Assembly (NCBI GenBank): GCA_017509065.1 | Contig: JAFWQM010000055.1 | Coordinates: forward strand, 1 to 31,651 | From: Clostridia bacterium | GTDB lineage: Bacteria; Bacillota_A; Clostridia; Christensenellales; Aristaeellaceae | Length of the DNA: 31,651 bases | Direction: 5' to 3' | In this document: positions 1-7,625 of the stretch, piece by piece | Layout: the number at the start of each line of letters is the position of its first letter | How positions within the stretch are numbered: the first letter of the stretch is position 1 | The notes under the pieces: model-generated | Seen by the model: only the letters and a program-made list of their open reading frames with translations | Told to the model about the DNA's origin: nothing | Databases searched by the model: none | Program-made: the position numbers and the translations under genes

Positions 1-140
1 CTCGAAAAACAATCCGGTGGATTGTTTTTAGCGGAGGCCGGGCGGCAGCCCAGGGCCGAAGGATATTTCAAGGTTGAGTGACGCAGGATGGATCGATTTA
101 TCGCCCGCAGATAATTCATGATTTAGTTGGGCGAGCAATA
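1..140 (+). repeat. MITE-like repeat, family 1 (truncated by the window start)
   Basis: Bases 64-117 match 31598-31651 at the other end of the window at 53 of 54 positions (the difference is at 93). The last 29 bases (112-140, ending GGGCGAGCAATA) match the reverse complement of 31512-31540 at 25 of 29 positions, so they form one terminal inverted repeat of the element. A hairpin with an 11-bp stem (5-15 with 19-29) lies near the cut end; the other copy has a different hairpin at the corresponding place. No coding sequence is visible. It abuts a second repeat family at 140. Confidence 0.7.
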
Positions 141-247
141 TTCAGGTATCAAGTCCCATTACAGGAGGTTACGCTGGAGGCTTTGCCTCCAGACCTCCAC
201 CAAGGGCCTGAGGCCCCTGGACCCGCAATTGCGGATAATACTTGATT
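140..247 (+). repeat. MITE-like hairpin repeat, family 2, copy a
   Basis: It starts with ATTCAGGTATC, the same terminus as the copies at 24487 and 27066, and ends with ATACTTGATT, a degenerate (8 of 10) match to the opposite terminus ATACCTGAAT. Inside are an 8-bp hairpin (174-181 with 185-192) and a second imperfect hairpin (200-209 with 211-220) ending in the family phrase CTGGACCCGCAA. The stem sequences differ from those of the other copies but the pairing is kept. Confidence 0.6.
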
Positions 248-309
248 TGGAAAGCGAAATAGGTTCCCGCTGCTGCTTGAGAGAGACGGACAAACTCAAG
301 ATTTTTTGC

Positions 310-338
310 TTGTCCCGCGCCTGCCGGTGTGTTATACT
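310..338 (+). promoter_or_regulatory. Candidate sigma-A promoter for the FRG gene
   Basis: TTGTCC (310-315), a 17-base spacer and TATACT (333-338) lie about 60 bases before the ATG at 399. Because the promoter covers the upstream in-frame TTG at 306, that longer start is unlikely. Confidence 0.45.
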
Positions 339-398
339 GTACAAAGGATCGAAGGACAGCGGGAAGTTCGCCGTCCCCGCAAAAGAGAGGAAAAGGAT

Positions 399-1202
399 AT
401 GCTCCATACAGTAGTCATCGACAATATCTTCGGTATTTCCCAACTCCTGATGGAGCAGGTCTACCGCCCGGATCTGAAGCGGTATCGCTCTTTGTACATT
501 TACCGCGGCATGTCGAACGCTGATTTTCAGATCATTTCATCCCTGCGGCGAATCTGCAAGTACAAGGCGCCGACACTGGAACCCGTCATCCTTTCCAACT
601 TCACGAAGTACGCCGCCCTGGAAGATCCCTCCATCGAAACAAGCATTTGGCGGCAGATGATTCTGGGACAGCACCACGGTCTGCCCACAAGGCTTCTCGA
701 CTGGTCGTTCTCGCCTTTGACGAGCCTCCATTTCGCCATGAGCGAATCCAACCTGGACAATATGGACAAGCATGACAGCGTCGTGTGGCGGATCGACGTG
801 AACGAGCTGCACGCGATGCTCCCGGAAAAATACCAGCAGATCATGGAGCGGGAGCAAGCCACCGTTTTCTCAGTGAAGATGCTGCAGGAGGCGTGCTGCA
901 GCCTGGCGGAGTACGACGCGGACATGAAAGGCCAGGCCATGCTGATCGTGGAACCCCCGTCAATCGAGCAAAGGATTATCAACCAGTATTCCTTCTTTTC
1001 CATCCTGCCGATGGAAATGGAGGACGTGGTCGGGTTTTTGGATAAGCATACGGACAGGACGGTGCGTTTTATCATAAAGAAAGAAATCCGGTGGCAAGTA
1101 CGGGATTTGCTGGATCAGCTGAACATCAGCGAAAGGATTGTCTATCCCGGGCTGGATGGGCTGAGCCAATGGCTGGCGCGGCATTATTTTGTGAAGGACT
1201 GA
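399..1202 (+). CDS. FRG-domain protein
   Basis: This 267-residue protein carries the FRG domain signature: a YRG motif (residues 35-37) and the family block QHHGLPTRLLDWS (91-103), followed by a helical segment resembling the usual PLxALxFA. No signal peptide or membrane segment is seen, so it should be cytoplasmic. The biochemical role of FRG domains is not settled; they often occur in accessory and mobile regions. The start at 399 follows GAGAGGAAAAGG; the frame is open upstream to a TTG at 306, but that lies inside a probable promoter. The gene stands alone, between two abutting repeats and a glycolipid gene pair 95 bases downstream. Its place next to repeats suggests acquisition, but no direct transfer signature is seen. 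The family call is firm; the function is unknown. Confidence 0.85.
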   Translation: MLHTVVIDNIFGISQLLMEQVYRPDLKRYRSLYIYRGMSNADFQIISSLRRICKYKAPTLEPVILSNFTKYAALEDPSIETSIWRQMILGQHHGLPTRLLDWSFSPLTSLHFAMSESNLDNMDKHDSVVWRIDVNELHAMLPEKYQQIMEREQATVFSVKMLQEACCSLAEYDADMKGQAMLIVEPPSIEQRIINQYSFFSILPMEMEDVVGFLDKHTDRTVRFIIKKEIRWQVRDLLDQLNISERIVYPGLDGLSQWLARHYFVKD

Positions 1203-1297
1203 CGCGCCGCCTCCGGCACAAAAACGCACTCCGGCTTGGAACCCTGAGCACAGAGATTGAATGAATGATACACAGAGGGAGAGGGTGAGGCCAGCCT

Positions 1298-2467
1298 ATG
1301 AAAATACTTCTTGCCTCGGATTCCTACTGTTTCACGACCAGCGGCGTTGCCAATGTGGTGATCACGCTGGCCGAGGACTTGCGCCGCCGCGGTCACGATG
1401 TAAAAGTGCTTACGCTGGCCAACGGAAGAAAAACATATAAGGACGGAGAAGACTACTGTATACGTTCTTTTCCCTCGTTTTTTGAGCCTGAAATCCGTTT
1501 CAGCTTTACCCGATCCGATCCGCTGCTCGAAGAATTGACCGCCTGGAAACCGGACTTGATTCACCTGCACACGGAAGCGTCCGCTGCCCGCATGGCCCGC
1601 GCCATTGCCGAAAAAACGCAGGCTCCCATCATCATGACCGCTCACACAGACTATACATACTACGCCTTCGGGCGCTTTCAAACGGCGCGGCCGGTACGCG
1701 CGTTCATGCAGGCGCTGGGAAAGAAGGTCTACGGACGCGCCGAGATCATCACGGTCCCCTCTGAAAAGGCGCGCTCTTTCCCGCAGCTTCAGGCGGTGGC
1801 TGACCGCGTCGTGCTGGTCCCAAACGGGATTAAACTGGAGCAGTATCAAAAGCCCGTCTCCTCAGAGGAAAAGGCAGAGCTGTTCCGGCGGTATGGACTG
1901 ACCGACAACGGCTTTACCCTCGTCATGATCACGCGGGTCAGCCGGGAAAAGAACATCATGGAGATCCTGCGCTTCCTGCCATCGCTGATCCGTGAACTGC
2001 CAAAGGCCCAGCTGCTGATCGTGGGCGACGGGCCGGAGCGGAAGCGGCTGGAACAATTCACTGTGAACAGCGGTCTGCAGGACCGCGTCCGCTTCACCGG
2101 CATGATCCCGGCCAAGGAGGTATATCGCTACTATGCCATGGGCGATATATTCGTGTCGGCCTCCCTGTTTGAGGTTCACAGCCTTTCCTATCTTGAAGCG
2201 ATGGCATGCGGCTTGCCGCTGGTCTGCCGGGAGGATACCTGCCTGCGAGGCGTGCTTGAGAACGGAGAAAACGGCTTTATCTACCAGACAGAACAGGAAT
2301 TCACCCGGGCCGTTGCAAGCATCCTCAGCGATAAAACGTTTCAGGAGCGCATGAAACAAAACGCGCTGCAAAAAGTACAGGCATTCAGCGATCAGCGTTT
2401 TGTGGATCATATGATCGAACAGTACGAACTGCTCATAAGCCAAAAGAACAGCAGGAGGCCACAATGA
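1298..2467 (+). CDS. Glycosyltransferase family 4 (GT-B), probably glycolipid-forming
   Basis: The protein has 389 residues, a usual GT4 length. The N-terminus has the Rossmann start MKILLASDSY followed by a Gly-containing loop (TTSGVANVV) and a DLIHLHTEAS segment. The C-terminal half has the donor-site features LLIVGDGPER and, near residues 290-305, the E(x7)E-type stretch SLFEVHSLSYLEAMACG. The N-terminal pattern, with HT at the end of the DLIHLHTE strand and TAHTDYTYY, resembles diacylglycerol alpha-glucosyltransferases, so a lipid acceptor is my inference. There are no membrane spans; such enzymes are usually peripheral. The ATG follows a purine-rich GGGAGAGGGTGAGG site. The stop codon overlaps the start of the next gene (ATGA), implying translational coupling to the acyltransferase. 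The donor sugar and acceptor cannot be read from the sequence. Confidence 0.88.
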   Translation: MKILLASDSYCFTTSGVANVVITLAEDLRRRGHDVKVLTLANGRKTYKDGEDYCIRSFPSFFEPEIRFSFTRSDPLLEELTAWKPDLIHLHTEASAARMARAIAEKTQAPIIMTAHTDYTYYAFGRFQTARPVRAFMQALGKKVYGRAEIITVPSEKARSFPQLQAVADRVVLVPNGIKLEQYQKPVSSEEKAELFRRYGLTDNGFTLVMITRVSREKNIMEILRFLPSLIRELPKAQLLIVGDGPERKRLEQFTVNSGLQDRVRFTGMIPAKEVYRYYAMGDIFVSASLFEVHSLSYLEAMACGLPLVCREDTCLRGVLENGENGFIYQTEQEFTRAVASILSDKTFQERMKQNALQKVQAFSDQRFVDHMIEQYELLISQKNSRRPQ

Positions 2468-3732
2468 ATCAGCAAGCTCTGGAACGGTTTGACATGAAAG
2501 CGCCGCCAATGCGCACAGCCTGGTATCTGCGGCCTCTGACACATCTGTTAAGCGCGCCGGACTTGCTGCTGCATCGAACGAAAATCAAAAAAACCCGTAT
2601 GGAAGGGCTCAAGCCGCCGTATTTGCTGCTCTGCAACCATAATGCTTTTTTTGATTTCAAAGTAGCGATGATGGCGATTTATCCGCACTGCGCCAACCCC
2701 ATCGTGGCCATCGACGGATTCATCGGCCGCGAATGGCTGCTTCGCAAGGTCGGCTGCATCTGCAAGCGCAAATTCACCAGCGACGTGACGCTGGTCAAAC
2801 AGATCATGCAGGTCATCCAGAGCGGCAATATCTGCATGATCTACCCGGAAGCACGCTATTCCCTGTGCGGAACGACAGCAGTGCTGCCCGCGTCCCTGGG
2901 CTCGATGTGCAAGCTGTTGAAAGTCCCCGTGGTCACGCTGATCTGCCACGGACACCACATCGATTCCCCCTTCTGGAACCTGCATAAACGGGGCGTAAAG
3001 CCCACGGAAGCGGAAATGACCTTGCTGTTCACGCCGGAGGAACTGGCAAAATCATCAAAGGAGGAAATCAATCAGCGCCTTGTTTCCGCCTTCCAGTACG
3101 ACGATTACGCCTGGCAGAAGGAGCGCGGCATCCGCGTGACCTACAAAAAGCGCGCGGAAGGACTGGAGAAGGTGCTGTATCAATGCCGCTGCTGCGGGGT
3201 TGAATACAGCATGGCTTCCGAGGGAACAGCGCTGTTCTGCCGTGCGTGCGGAAAACGCTGGGAATATACAGAACTGGGCGAACTGCAGGCCGAAGACGGC
3301 GAACTTGTGCATATTCCCGACTGGTATGAGTGGGAACGCGCGAACGTGAGAAAAGAAGTGGGAGCGGGAACCTACGATTCGGGAGAGCTGCCAGTCACGG
3401 TGCGTTCGCTGCCCAACGCGAAGCGCTTTATTCTGCTCGGTGAAGGGCGTCTTCGTCACAGCATGGATGGGTTTACCGTGCGCGGCACAGACGGAGACGG
3501 CGATTCCTTTGAAATGATCAAGACAGTTCCCAGCCTGTATTCCTGCCATATTGAGTACGAGTACCTGGGAAAATTCGGCGACTGCGTGGATTTGAACACG
3601 CTGGAGGACACCTGGTACATCTATCCCCACGACTGTGACTTCGCCGTAACAAAGATGGCGCTCGCGACGGAAGAACTGTACCAGAAATGGCGCCGGGATG
3701 CCGGACGTCCGACTATGCCCGGACTGGCTTAA
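2464..3732 (+). CDS. PlsC-type acyltransferase with internal zinc ribbon and C-terminal extension
   Basis: The protein has 422 residues. The acyltransferase signature is seen as NHNAFFD (H59 and D64, the H-x4-D catalytic pair) and YPEAR (residues 127-131), which replaces the usual EGxR substrate motif. After the catalytic domain (about 1-230) comes a zinc ribbon with C241-x2-C244 and C259-x2-C262, then about 150 residues I do not recognise. A plain PlsC is about 200-250 residues, so the ribbon plus tail is unusual. It should transfer an acyl chain to a lyso- or glycolipid at the membrane. The start overlaps the glycosyltransferase stop by 4 bases, so the two probably act in one glycolipid pathway. 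A strong hairpin follows the gene. Confidence 0.82.
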   Translation: MNQQALERFDMKAPPMRTAWYLRPLTHLLSAPDLLLHRTKIKKTRMEGLKPPYLLLCNHNAFFDFKVAMMAIYPHCANPIVAIDGFIGREWLLRKVGCICKRKFTSDVTLVKQIMQVIQSGNICMIYPEARYSLCGTTAVLPASLGSMCKLLKVPVVTLICHGHHIDSPFWNLHKRGVKPTEAEMTLLFTPEELAKSSKEEINQRLVSAFQYDDYAWQKERGIRVTYKKRAEGLEKVLYQCRCCGVEYSMASEGTALFCRACGKRWEYTELGELQAEDGELVHIPDWYEWERANVRKEVGAGTYDSGELPVTVRSLPNAKRFILLGEGRLRHSMDGFTVRGTDGDGDSFEMIKTVPSLYSCHIEYEYLGKFGDCVDLNTLEDTWYIYPHDCDFAVTKMALATEELYQKWRRDAGRPTMPGLA

Positions 3733-3759
3733 CGATGCTGTATATGCTGTTTTCACAAG

Positions 3760-3808
3760 TAAGCAACAAAAGCACCAACGCTTTTTTCGTTGATGCTTCT
3801 GTTGCTTA
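3760..3808 (+). terminator. Long hairpin, likely terminator of the GT4-acyltransferase pair
   Basis: Arms 3760-3780 and 3788-3808 pair over about 20 bp with a few mismatches (AAGCAACA with TGTTGCTT at the base) around a T-rich loop, 28 bases after the acyltransferase stop. The following T-run is short, so it may end transcription inefficiently or serve both strands. Confidence 0.55.
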
Positions 3809-3855
3809 TTTGAATTGATAACAGCCTTATTTTGAAGAGTAAAATTTCAACAAGA

Positions 3856-3912
3856 GGATACGCTGGGGTTTCACCCCAGACCCCACCAGGGTGGTGACCA
3901 CCCTGGACCCGC
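3856..3912 (+). repeat. Hairpin repeat, family 2 related, copy b
   Basis: It shares the phrases GGATACGCTGG and CTGGACCCGCAA with copy a. It has two hairpins: 3863-3869 with 3873-3879 (7 bp) and 3886-3895 with 3897-3906 (10 bp). Stem bases differ from copy a with compensating changes on both sides, which argues for selection on structure or formation by repeated copying. No clear terminal repeats are seen. Confidence 0.55.
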
Positions 3913-3986
3913 AACTGGCGAAATTACTCCGTTGGGAAAAATCGACCGTCTCCGCCTGCCGCGCTGGGGTTTACGAATGTTTGAAA

Positions 3987-4109
3987 GCTTCTGGCCCAAG
4001 AAAGCCTGGACAATCCCAGGGGAAAGCGAGCTTTCCCCTGCGGAGTATTCCTTGGCTTTCCCCGGATGCAAAGCATCCGGGTTGGCGGCTTCGCCGCCGG
4101 GCCAGAAGC
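3987..4109. other. Five-stem palindromic element (possible structured RNA or repeat)
   Basis: An 11-bp perfect outer stem (3987-3997 with 4099-4109) encloses three branches. The first is a 7-bp stem (4000-4006 with 4054-4060) carrying a 10-bp hairpin (4017-4026 with 4031-4040). The others are a 9-bp hairpin with an AAA loop (4061-4069 with 4073-4081) and a 6-bp hairpin with a TTC loop (4084-4089 with 4093-4098). All stems are perfect. It lies in the 587-base gap between the convergent acyltransferase and CpsD genes. No promoter is evident, so it may be a mobile palindromic repeat rather than an independently made RNA. Confidence 0.5.
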
Positions 4110-4197
4110 GCTACGGCGTCAAGCCAGACTTTCGCGTTTTTTACTTGCATCAGCGGGAACATATTTCATTTGATGTGTCAAACACGATCCGCTAAAT

Positions 4198-4255
4198 GGG
4201 TCCAGGGGGCGAAGTCCCCTGGTGCGGGGTTTAGGGGCCGCACAGGCCCCTGTTT
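4198..4255 (-). repeat. Hairpin repeat, family 2 related, reverse orientation
   Basis: Read on the minus strand it has the family order: a GGGGCC/GGCCCC hairpin (4245-4250 with 4234-4239), a connector rich in ACCCC, a CCAGGGG/CCCCTGG hairpin (4202-4208 with 4216-4222), then CTGGACCC. It lies 65 bases past the CpsD stop and may also help end that transcript. Confidence 0.5.
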
Positions 4256-4319
4256 CGTTGTCCTTCACAGCATGGCTGTTAATCAAAAGTGTCAAAACCA
4301 ACGGTATTCCTTCTTGCAG

Positions 4320-5057
4320 TCATTTTCGTCGGGAGCGCGTTTCCTTCCCTTCGCTCTTTTTTCGATAGTAGGTGTAATAGGAGCGATAGCCGTATCTCCT
4401 GCTCAGGAAGCCGTCGTATTCCGCCATATTGATCACCGTGCCCAGGATAGGGCAGCCGGTCTGGTCGATCTGAGCCTTCACGTCGATGATCTCCTGACGC
4501 CGCACCGTATTGTAGCCAACCACCAACAGCGTGCCGTCGCAGTATTTGGCGATCTGCGCCGCGTCGATCACCATGCCGACGGGCGGCGCGTCAACGATCA
4601 CGTAATCGAACCGATTCCCAAGATTCTGCATCAGGGTCCGAAAGCGGGCTGAATTCAGCAGTGGCAGGGAATTGCTCACGGTTCTGCCCGCGGGCAAAAG
4701 AAACGCGCCGGGAATATCCGTATCATAGAGCACTTCGCTTTCGTCCGCCATGCCTGCCAGCAGATGCGACAGTCCCGGCGGTTCTCCGCCGCTGTTACGG
4801 AACCGGAGGCCATAGCGCTGAACGATCGTGGAACAGCGCAGGTCGCAGTCCACCATCACCACCTGGCGGCCCAGCTTTGCCATGGTGCGCATGATGTTCA
4901 TGGACAGGTAGCTTTTGCCTTCGGAGGCATGGCAGCTGGTTATCATGACCCGCTTCACGTTCTCGCCGGAGAAGGAAAGATTGGTGCAGAGCATGTTGAT
5001 TGCTTCGCTGCAAGCGTAGGAAGGGGGCGGAAAGTGGCTGATGTCAACGCTGTTCAT
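4320..5057 (-). CDS. CpsD/CapB-type bacterial tyrosine kinase
   Basis: This 245-residue protein is a BY-kinase of the split Gram-positive type. Walker A is HASEGKS (G47-K48-S49), Walker A' is VVMVDCDLR (about 67-75) and Walker B is VIVDAPP (about 152-158). A tyrosine cluster near the C-terminus (YGYRSYYTYY) is the expected autophosphorylation site. In known systems this cytoplasmic kinase works only with a CpsC/Wzz-type membrane partner to control polysaccharide chain length and export. That partner is encoded just upstream, with a 4-base ATGA overlap. No glycosyltransferases, flippase or polymerase lie nearby, so the glycan it controls must be made elsewhere. Confidence in the family is high. 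Confidence 0.92.
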   Translation of the reverse strand: MNSVDISHFPPPSYACSEAINMLCTNLSFSGENVKRVMITSCHASEGKSYLSMNIMRTMAKLGRQVVMVDCDLRCSTIVQRYGLRFRNSGGEPPGLSHLLAGMADESEVLYDTDIPGAFLLPAGRTVSNSLPLLNSARFRTLMQNLGNRFDYVIVDAPPVGMVIDAAQIAKYCDGTLLVVGYNTVRRQEIIDVKAQIDQTGCPILGTVINMAEYDGFLSRRYGYRSYYTYYRKKSEGKETRSRRK

Positions 5058-5833
5058 TCCCTTTTCCCCTTTCGTTTACTTTCTGTTTCCTCCGCGGGCT
5101 TCATGCTTTCGTCCACGGGAACCACGGCCAGCGTGACCAGGCCGGTGCAGTCGCGGATGTCATCGCCGGTCTTGATTTTATCATCCGTCAGGAACTGGAT
5201 CGTCATGGCGCCCGCCGCCAGCAGCGCGCCGAGCGCAAAGCCGATCAGGATATTCTGCGTCCGGCTGGGGCTGATGGGATTGGCCGGCTCCAGCGCCTGG
5301 GACATTGTGTTTGGCCTGTCGGTGGACATGGTTTTCTGAATGTATTCGCTGGCGACTTTCGCGTATTCATTGGCGATGGCCGCGGCTTCGGCAGGAGAGG
5401 GGGACGTGAAGGAAATGTCCAGCATCCGCGTGCCCGCGCTGTTCGTCACGGACAGGTTTTCCCGCATCTGATCATAGGTGCAGTCCAGGTTCAGGCTGGA
5501 GATGACCGCCTCGTGCACCTCCCACATATCGAATACCTTGATATAGTCGCTGGTCAGCGCGGTGCCAAGCTGCAGGGAAGAAATATTGAGAATGGATTCC
5601 GGGCTCAGTACGTAAAGAATCGCGGTAGCCTGGTACATCGGCGTGACAAAATACACCGTGTATACCCCGGCGATGACCGCGCAAACCGCCGCGACGCACA
5701 CGATGATTTTCCAGCCCGCGGCGAGCCGGTAAAACAAATCTTTCAAGTCGATCATCCTGGCGCTCCCTGACGGGACAGGGCCGTCATTCCGCGCCTCGAA
5801 AAAAGTGTCGCGCGTATTTCGTTGTTCCGTCAT
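5054..5833 (-). CDS. CpsC/Wzz-type chain-length regulator, kinase activator
   Basis: The protein has 259 residues from the ATG at 5833. It has two membrane spans, the first near the N-terminus (WKIIVCVAAVCAVIAGVYTVYFV) and the second about 60 residues before the end (ILIGFALGALLAAGAMTIQFL). The extracytoplasmic Wzz domain lies between, with the typical YQATAILYV start. A Pro-rich segment (LEPANPISPSRTQ) precedes the second span, as in the family, and a charged tail lies in the cytoplasm. The frame is open to a TTG at 5902, but that would overlap the previous gene; the ATG at 5833 leaves a 31-base gap. The ribosome binding site is weak. The gene overlaps the kinase gene by 4 bases, so the two should form one membrane complex. 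Confidence 0.88.
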   Translation of the reverse strand: MTEQRNTRDTFFEARNDGPVPSGSARMIDLKDLFYRLAAGWKIIVCVAAVCAVIAGVYTVYFVTPMYQATAILYVLSPESILNISSLQLGTALTSDYIKVFDMWEVHEAVISSLNLDCTYDQMRENLSVTNSAGTRMLDISFTSPSPAEAAAIANEYAKVASEYIQKTMSTDRPNTMSQALEPANPISPSRTQNILIGFALGALLAAGAMTIQFLTDDKIKTGDDIRDCTGLVTLAVVPVDESMKPAEETESKRKGKRE

Positions 5834-5864
5834 GCTTTTTGCCCCGTTCTTTTGTTTTCGATGG

Positions 5865-6473
5865 TCATACTGTGACGGCGTCCTCGTCAAAGGGCAGTTC
5901 AAACAGCAGCACGTCGGGTATTTCTTCTATTTCGCGGCTCACGATCAGGTAGACGCAGTTCCAGCCGTATGAGATCATATTCCGCATCTGCTTCACCACC
6001 CACGCGGGAAAGATGGCCTGTATTTTCCCGTTCCGCGCCTCCGCGGGGATTTCGATGTATTTGACGCCCGCGTTTTCGCCGCTGCCCTGCGGGATACCGA
6101 CCACCACGGCGGCTTCCCGATCGCTGAAAGCGTTCACGTCCGAAAGCTGCAGGACCAGAGCGGCTGTGCCGTCCTGCTTTATCTTATAAAATTCAGGCGT
6201 GAAAATCACTTCGATTTCCGCGTCCCGCACCGGTGTTTCTTTGCCGTCCGCGTCCAGGAAGGTATCGTTTTCGGTCACGATATCTTTCAGCCGGATGCTC
6301 TTTTTCACGCGCATGATATTCAGCAGCGTTTTCTGCAGCTTCCCCGGCGGTTCTTTCTTCCTGATCCCGCTGCCGGAAAAGCTTTGCAGCGAAGGCGAAC
6401 TGACCGCCAGGGCGGTCACGGTGCAAACACAAAAAAGCAAAGCCAGGGCCAGTGCAAGTTTACTTTTCATCAT
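5865..6473 (-). CDS. Secreted or anchored protein of the CpsC-CpsD operon, unknown function
   Basis: I do not recognise this 202-residue protein. It begins with a signal peptide or N-terminal anchor (MMKSKLALALALLFCVCTVTALAVS) and the remainder is soluble and mixed in charge. Two tandem ATGs occur; the first, at 6473, follows AGAGGA. It sits between the LCP and CpsC genes with short gaps (about 30 bases each side), so it is cotranscribed. That suggests an extracytoplasmic helper for polysaccharide attachment or sensing, but this is context only. No catalytic motif is seen. Confidence 0.7.
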   Translation of the reverse strand: MMKSKLALALALLFCVCTVTALAVSSPSLQSFSGSGIRKKEPPGKLQKTLLNIMRVKKSIRLKDIVTENDTFLDADGKETPVRDAEIEVIFTPEFYKIKQDGTAALVLQLSDVNAFSDREAAVVVGIPQGSGENAGVKYIEIPAEARNGKIQAIFPAWVVKQMRNMISYGWNCVYLIVSREIEEIPDVLLFELPFDEDAVTV

Positions 6474-6502
6474 ACCGATCCTCTCGTTTCGTTATCGCGT
6501 CA

Positions 6503-7504
6503 TCATTCTGCTGTCTGGCAGAATACATCCGCCACGATCTGCGCCAGCGCCTGTTCGTCCGGATGAAATTCCATGTATCCCGCGGCGCTGATTTCGCGCG
6601 TGCCGGGAATCTGAATCAAGGGCGGCCGCAGGTACTCCCTGACCCGATAAGCCAGGCTGATCATCTGGGAGCGGGTCATATTCGTCGTAAGATATGGCGA
6701 CAGAGCGTCAAACAGCGCGCCCATGTAATCGGGATCATCTTCAAGCTTTTCATGCACGAGCCCGATCAATCCCTCAAGATAAATCTGCTGCCGTGCCATA
6801 CGCGCTTCATTGGTGCTGACGGGCAGATCGGCCCGGCTGCGGACAAAAATCTCCGCCTGCTTTCCGGTCAGCCTCATCGTGGTTCCCTGAATCATCCCGC
6901 TGTCAGCGCCGCTGAAATCATCGTCAACGGGCACGGTCACGCCGCCGGCAAAATCGTTCAGCGCGGCGATCCCGTCGAGGCTCATCGCCGCGTAGTATTG
7001 AACCGGCATTTCAAGCAAAAGACGGCTCACCGCTTCCGCCGTCAGCTCACAGCTCGTTTCTTTCCCGTCGCCGTAGCTGTGGGAGAGGGCGATCTGCATG
7101 GGTTTCGTATCCGTCCGCTGGCCGATCAGGTTCAATACTGCAATCGGCGTGACGGTGTCCCGGTCAATCTGAATCTGCGATACGGTTTTTTCTGCCGGGT
7201 CGATCACGATCAGGCGCAGGAAATCCGCGTTGCCTCCGCTTTGAAAGTCGCTTTCATCGGCGTCCCCGGCAAGCTGGTCAATGCCAAGCAGAAGCACCGC
7301 CGTCAGGTTCTGCCGCCTGCGGTACGTTTTCCCGTTCAGCGTCACCGTCTGATCTGCGTACCGCGCCTGCAGATCGCCCCGCGTTTCCGGCTTTCTGTCC
7401 CGTTTCTCCAGCATGTCCAGCGCGAAAAACAGCAGCGCGAATGCCAGCGCTGCCGCGGCAATGGCTATGATGATCCCGCGTCCGCGCGGCCTTCTCTCCA
7501 GCAA
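6503..7504 (-). CDS. LytR-CpsA-Psr (LCP) family glycopolymer ligase
   Basis: LCP enzymes move undecaprenyl-linked glycopolymers to peptidoglycan outside the membrane. Seen here are a short cytoplasmic N-terminus, one membrane span (GIIIAIAAAALAFALLFFAL), then the LCP domain. Its motifs are VLLLGID, QIDRDTVTPI (the Arg-Asp pair) and FVRSRADLPVSTNEARMARQQ (family R...D..RxxRQQ). No ATG is available at the 5' end. I chose TTG at 7504 because GAAGGGG precedes it by 8 bases; an upstream TTG at 7534 is in frame and would add 10 residues but has a poor site. It is the first gene of a four-gene unit with the secreted protein, CpsC and CpsD, and has its own promoter. The likely substrate is the polymer whose length CpsCD controls. 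Confidence 0.85.
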   Translation of the reverse strand: MLERRPRGRGIIIAIAAAALAFALLFFALDMLEKRDRKPETRGDLQARYADQTVTLNGKTYRRRQNLTAVLLLGIDQLAGDADESDFQSGGNADFLRLIVIDPAEKTVSQIQIDRDTVTPIAVLNLIGQRTDTKPMQIALSHSYGDGKETSCELTAEAVSRLLLEMPVQYYAAMSLDGIAALNDFAGGVTVPVDDDFSGADSGMIQGTTMRLTGKQAEIFVRSRADLPVSTNEARMARQQIYLEGLIGLVHEKLEDDPDYMGALFDALSPYLTTNMTRSQMISLAYRVREYLRPPLIQIPGTREISAAGYMEFHPDEQALAQIVADVFCQTAE

Positions 7505-7596
7505 ACAGATATCCCCTTCTTGATGGACAGGCAATCCGTCCGATTCGGTTTCATCGGTAAATAAACGCTGCTTTGCCCCTTTAACGGTTCAGCCTT

Positions 7597-7625
7597 ATTC
7601 TATCCCCACAGGCAATTTCTGTCAA
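7597..7625 (-). promoter_or_regulatory. Promoter of the LCP-CpsC-CpsD operon
   Basis: On the minus strand, TTGACA (7625-7620), a 17-base spacer and TAGAAT (7602-7597). The -35 box overlaps the stop codon of the deacetylase gene, so this operon can be expressed separately from the cell-wall genes upstream. Confidence 0.75.

Noticed and set aside
306..398. A longer N-terminus for the FRG protein from TTG at 306.
   Set aside because: The segment overlaps a promoter-like sequence and encodes an Arg-rich stretch unlike the family start.
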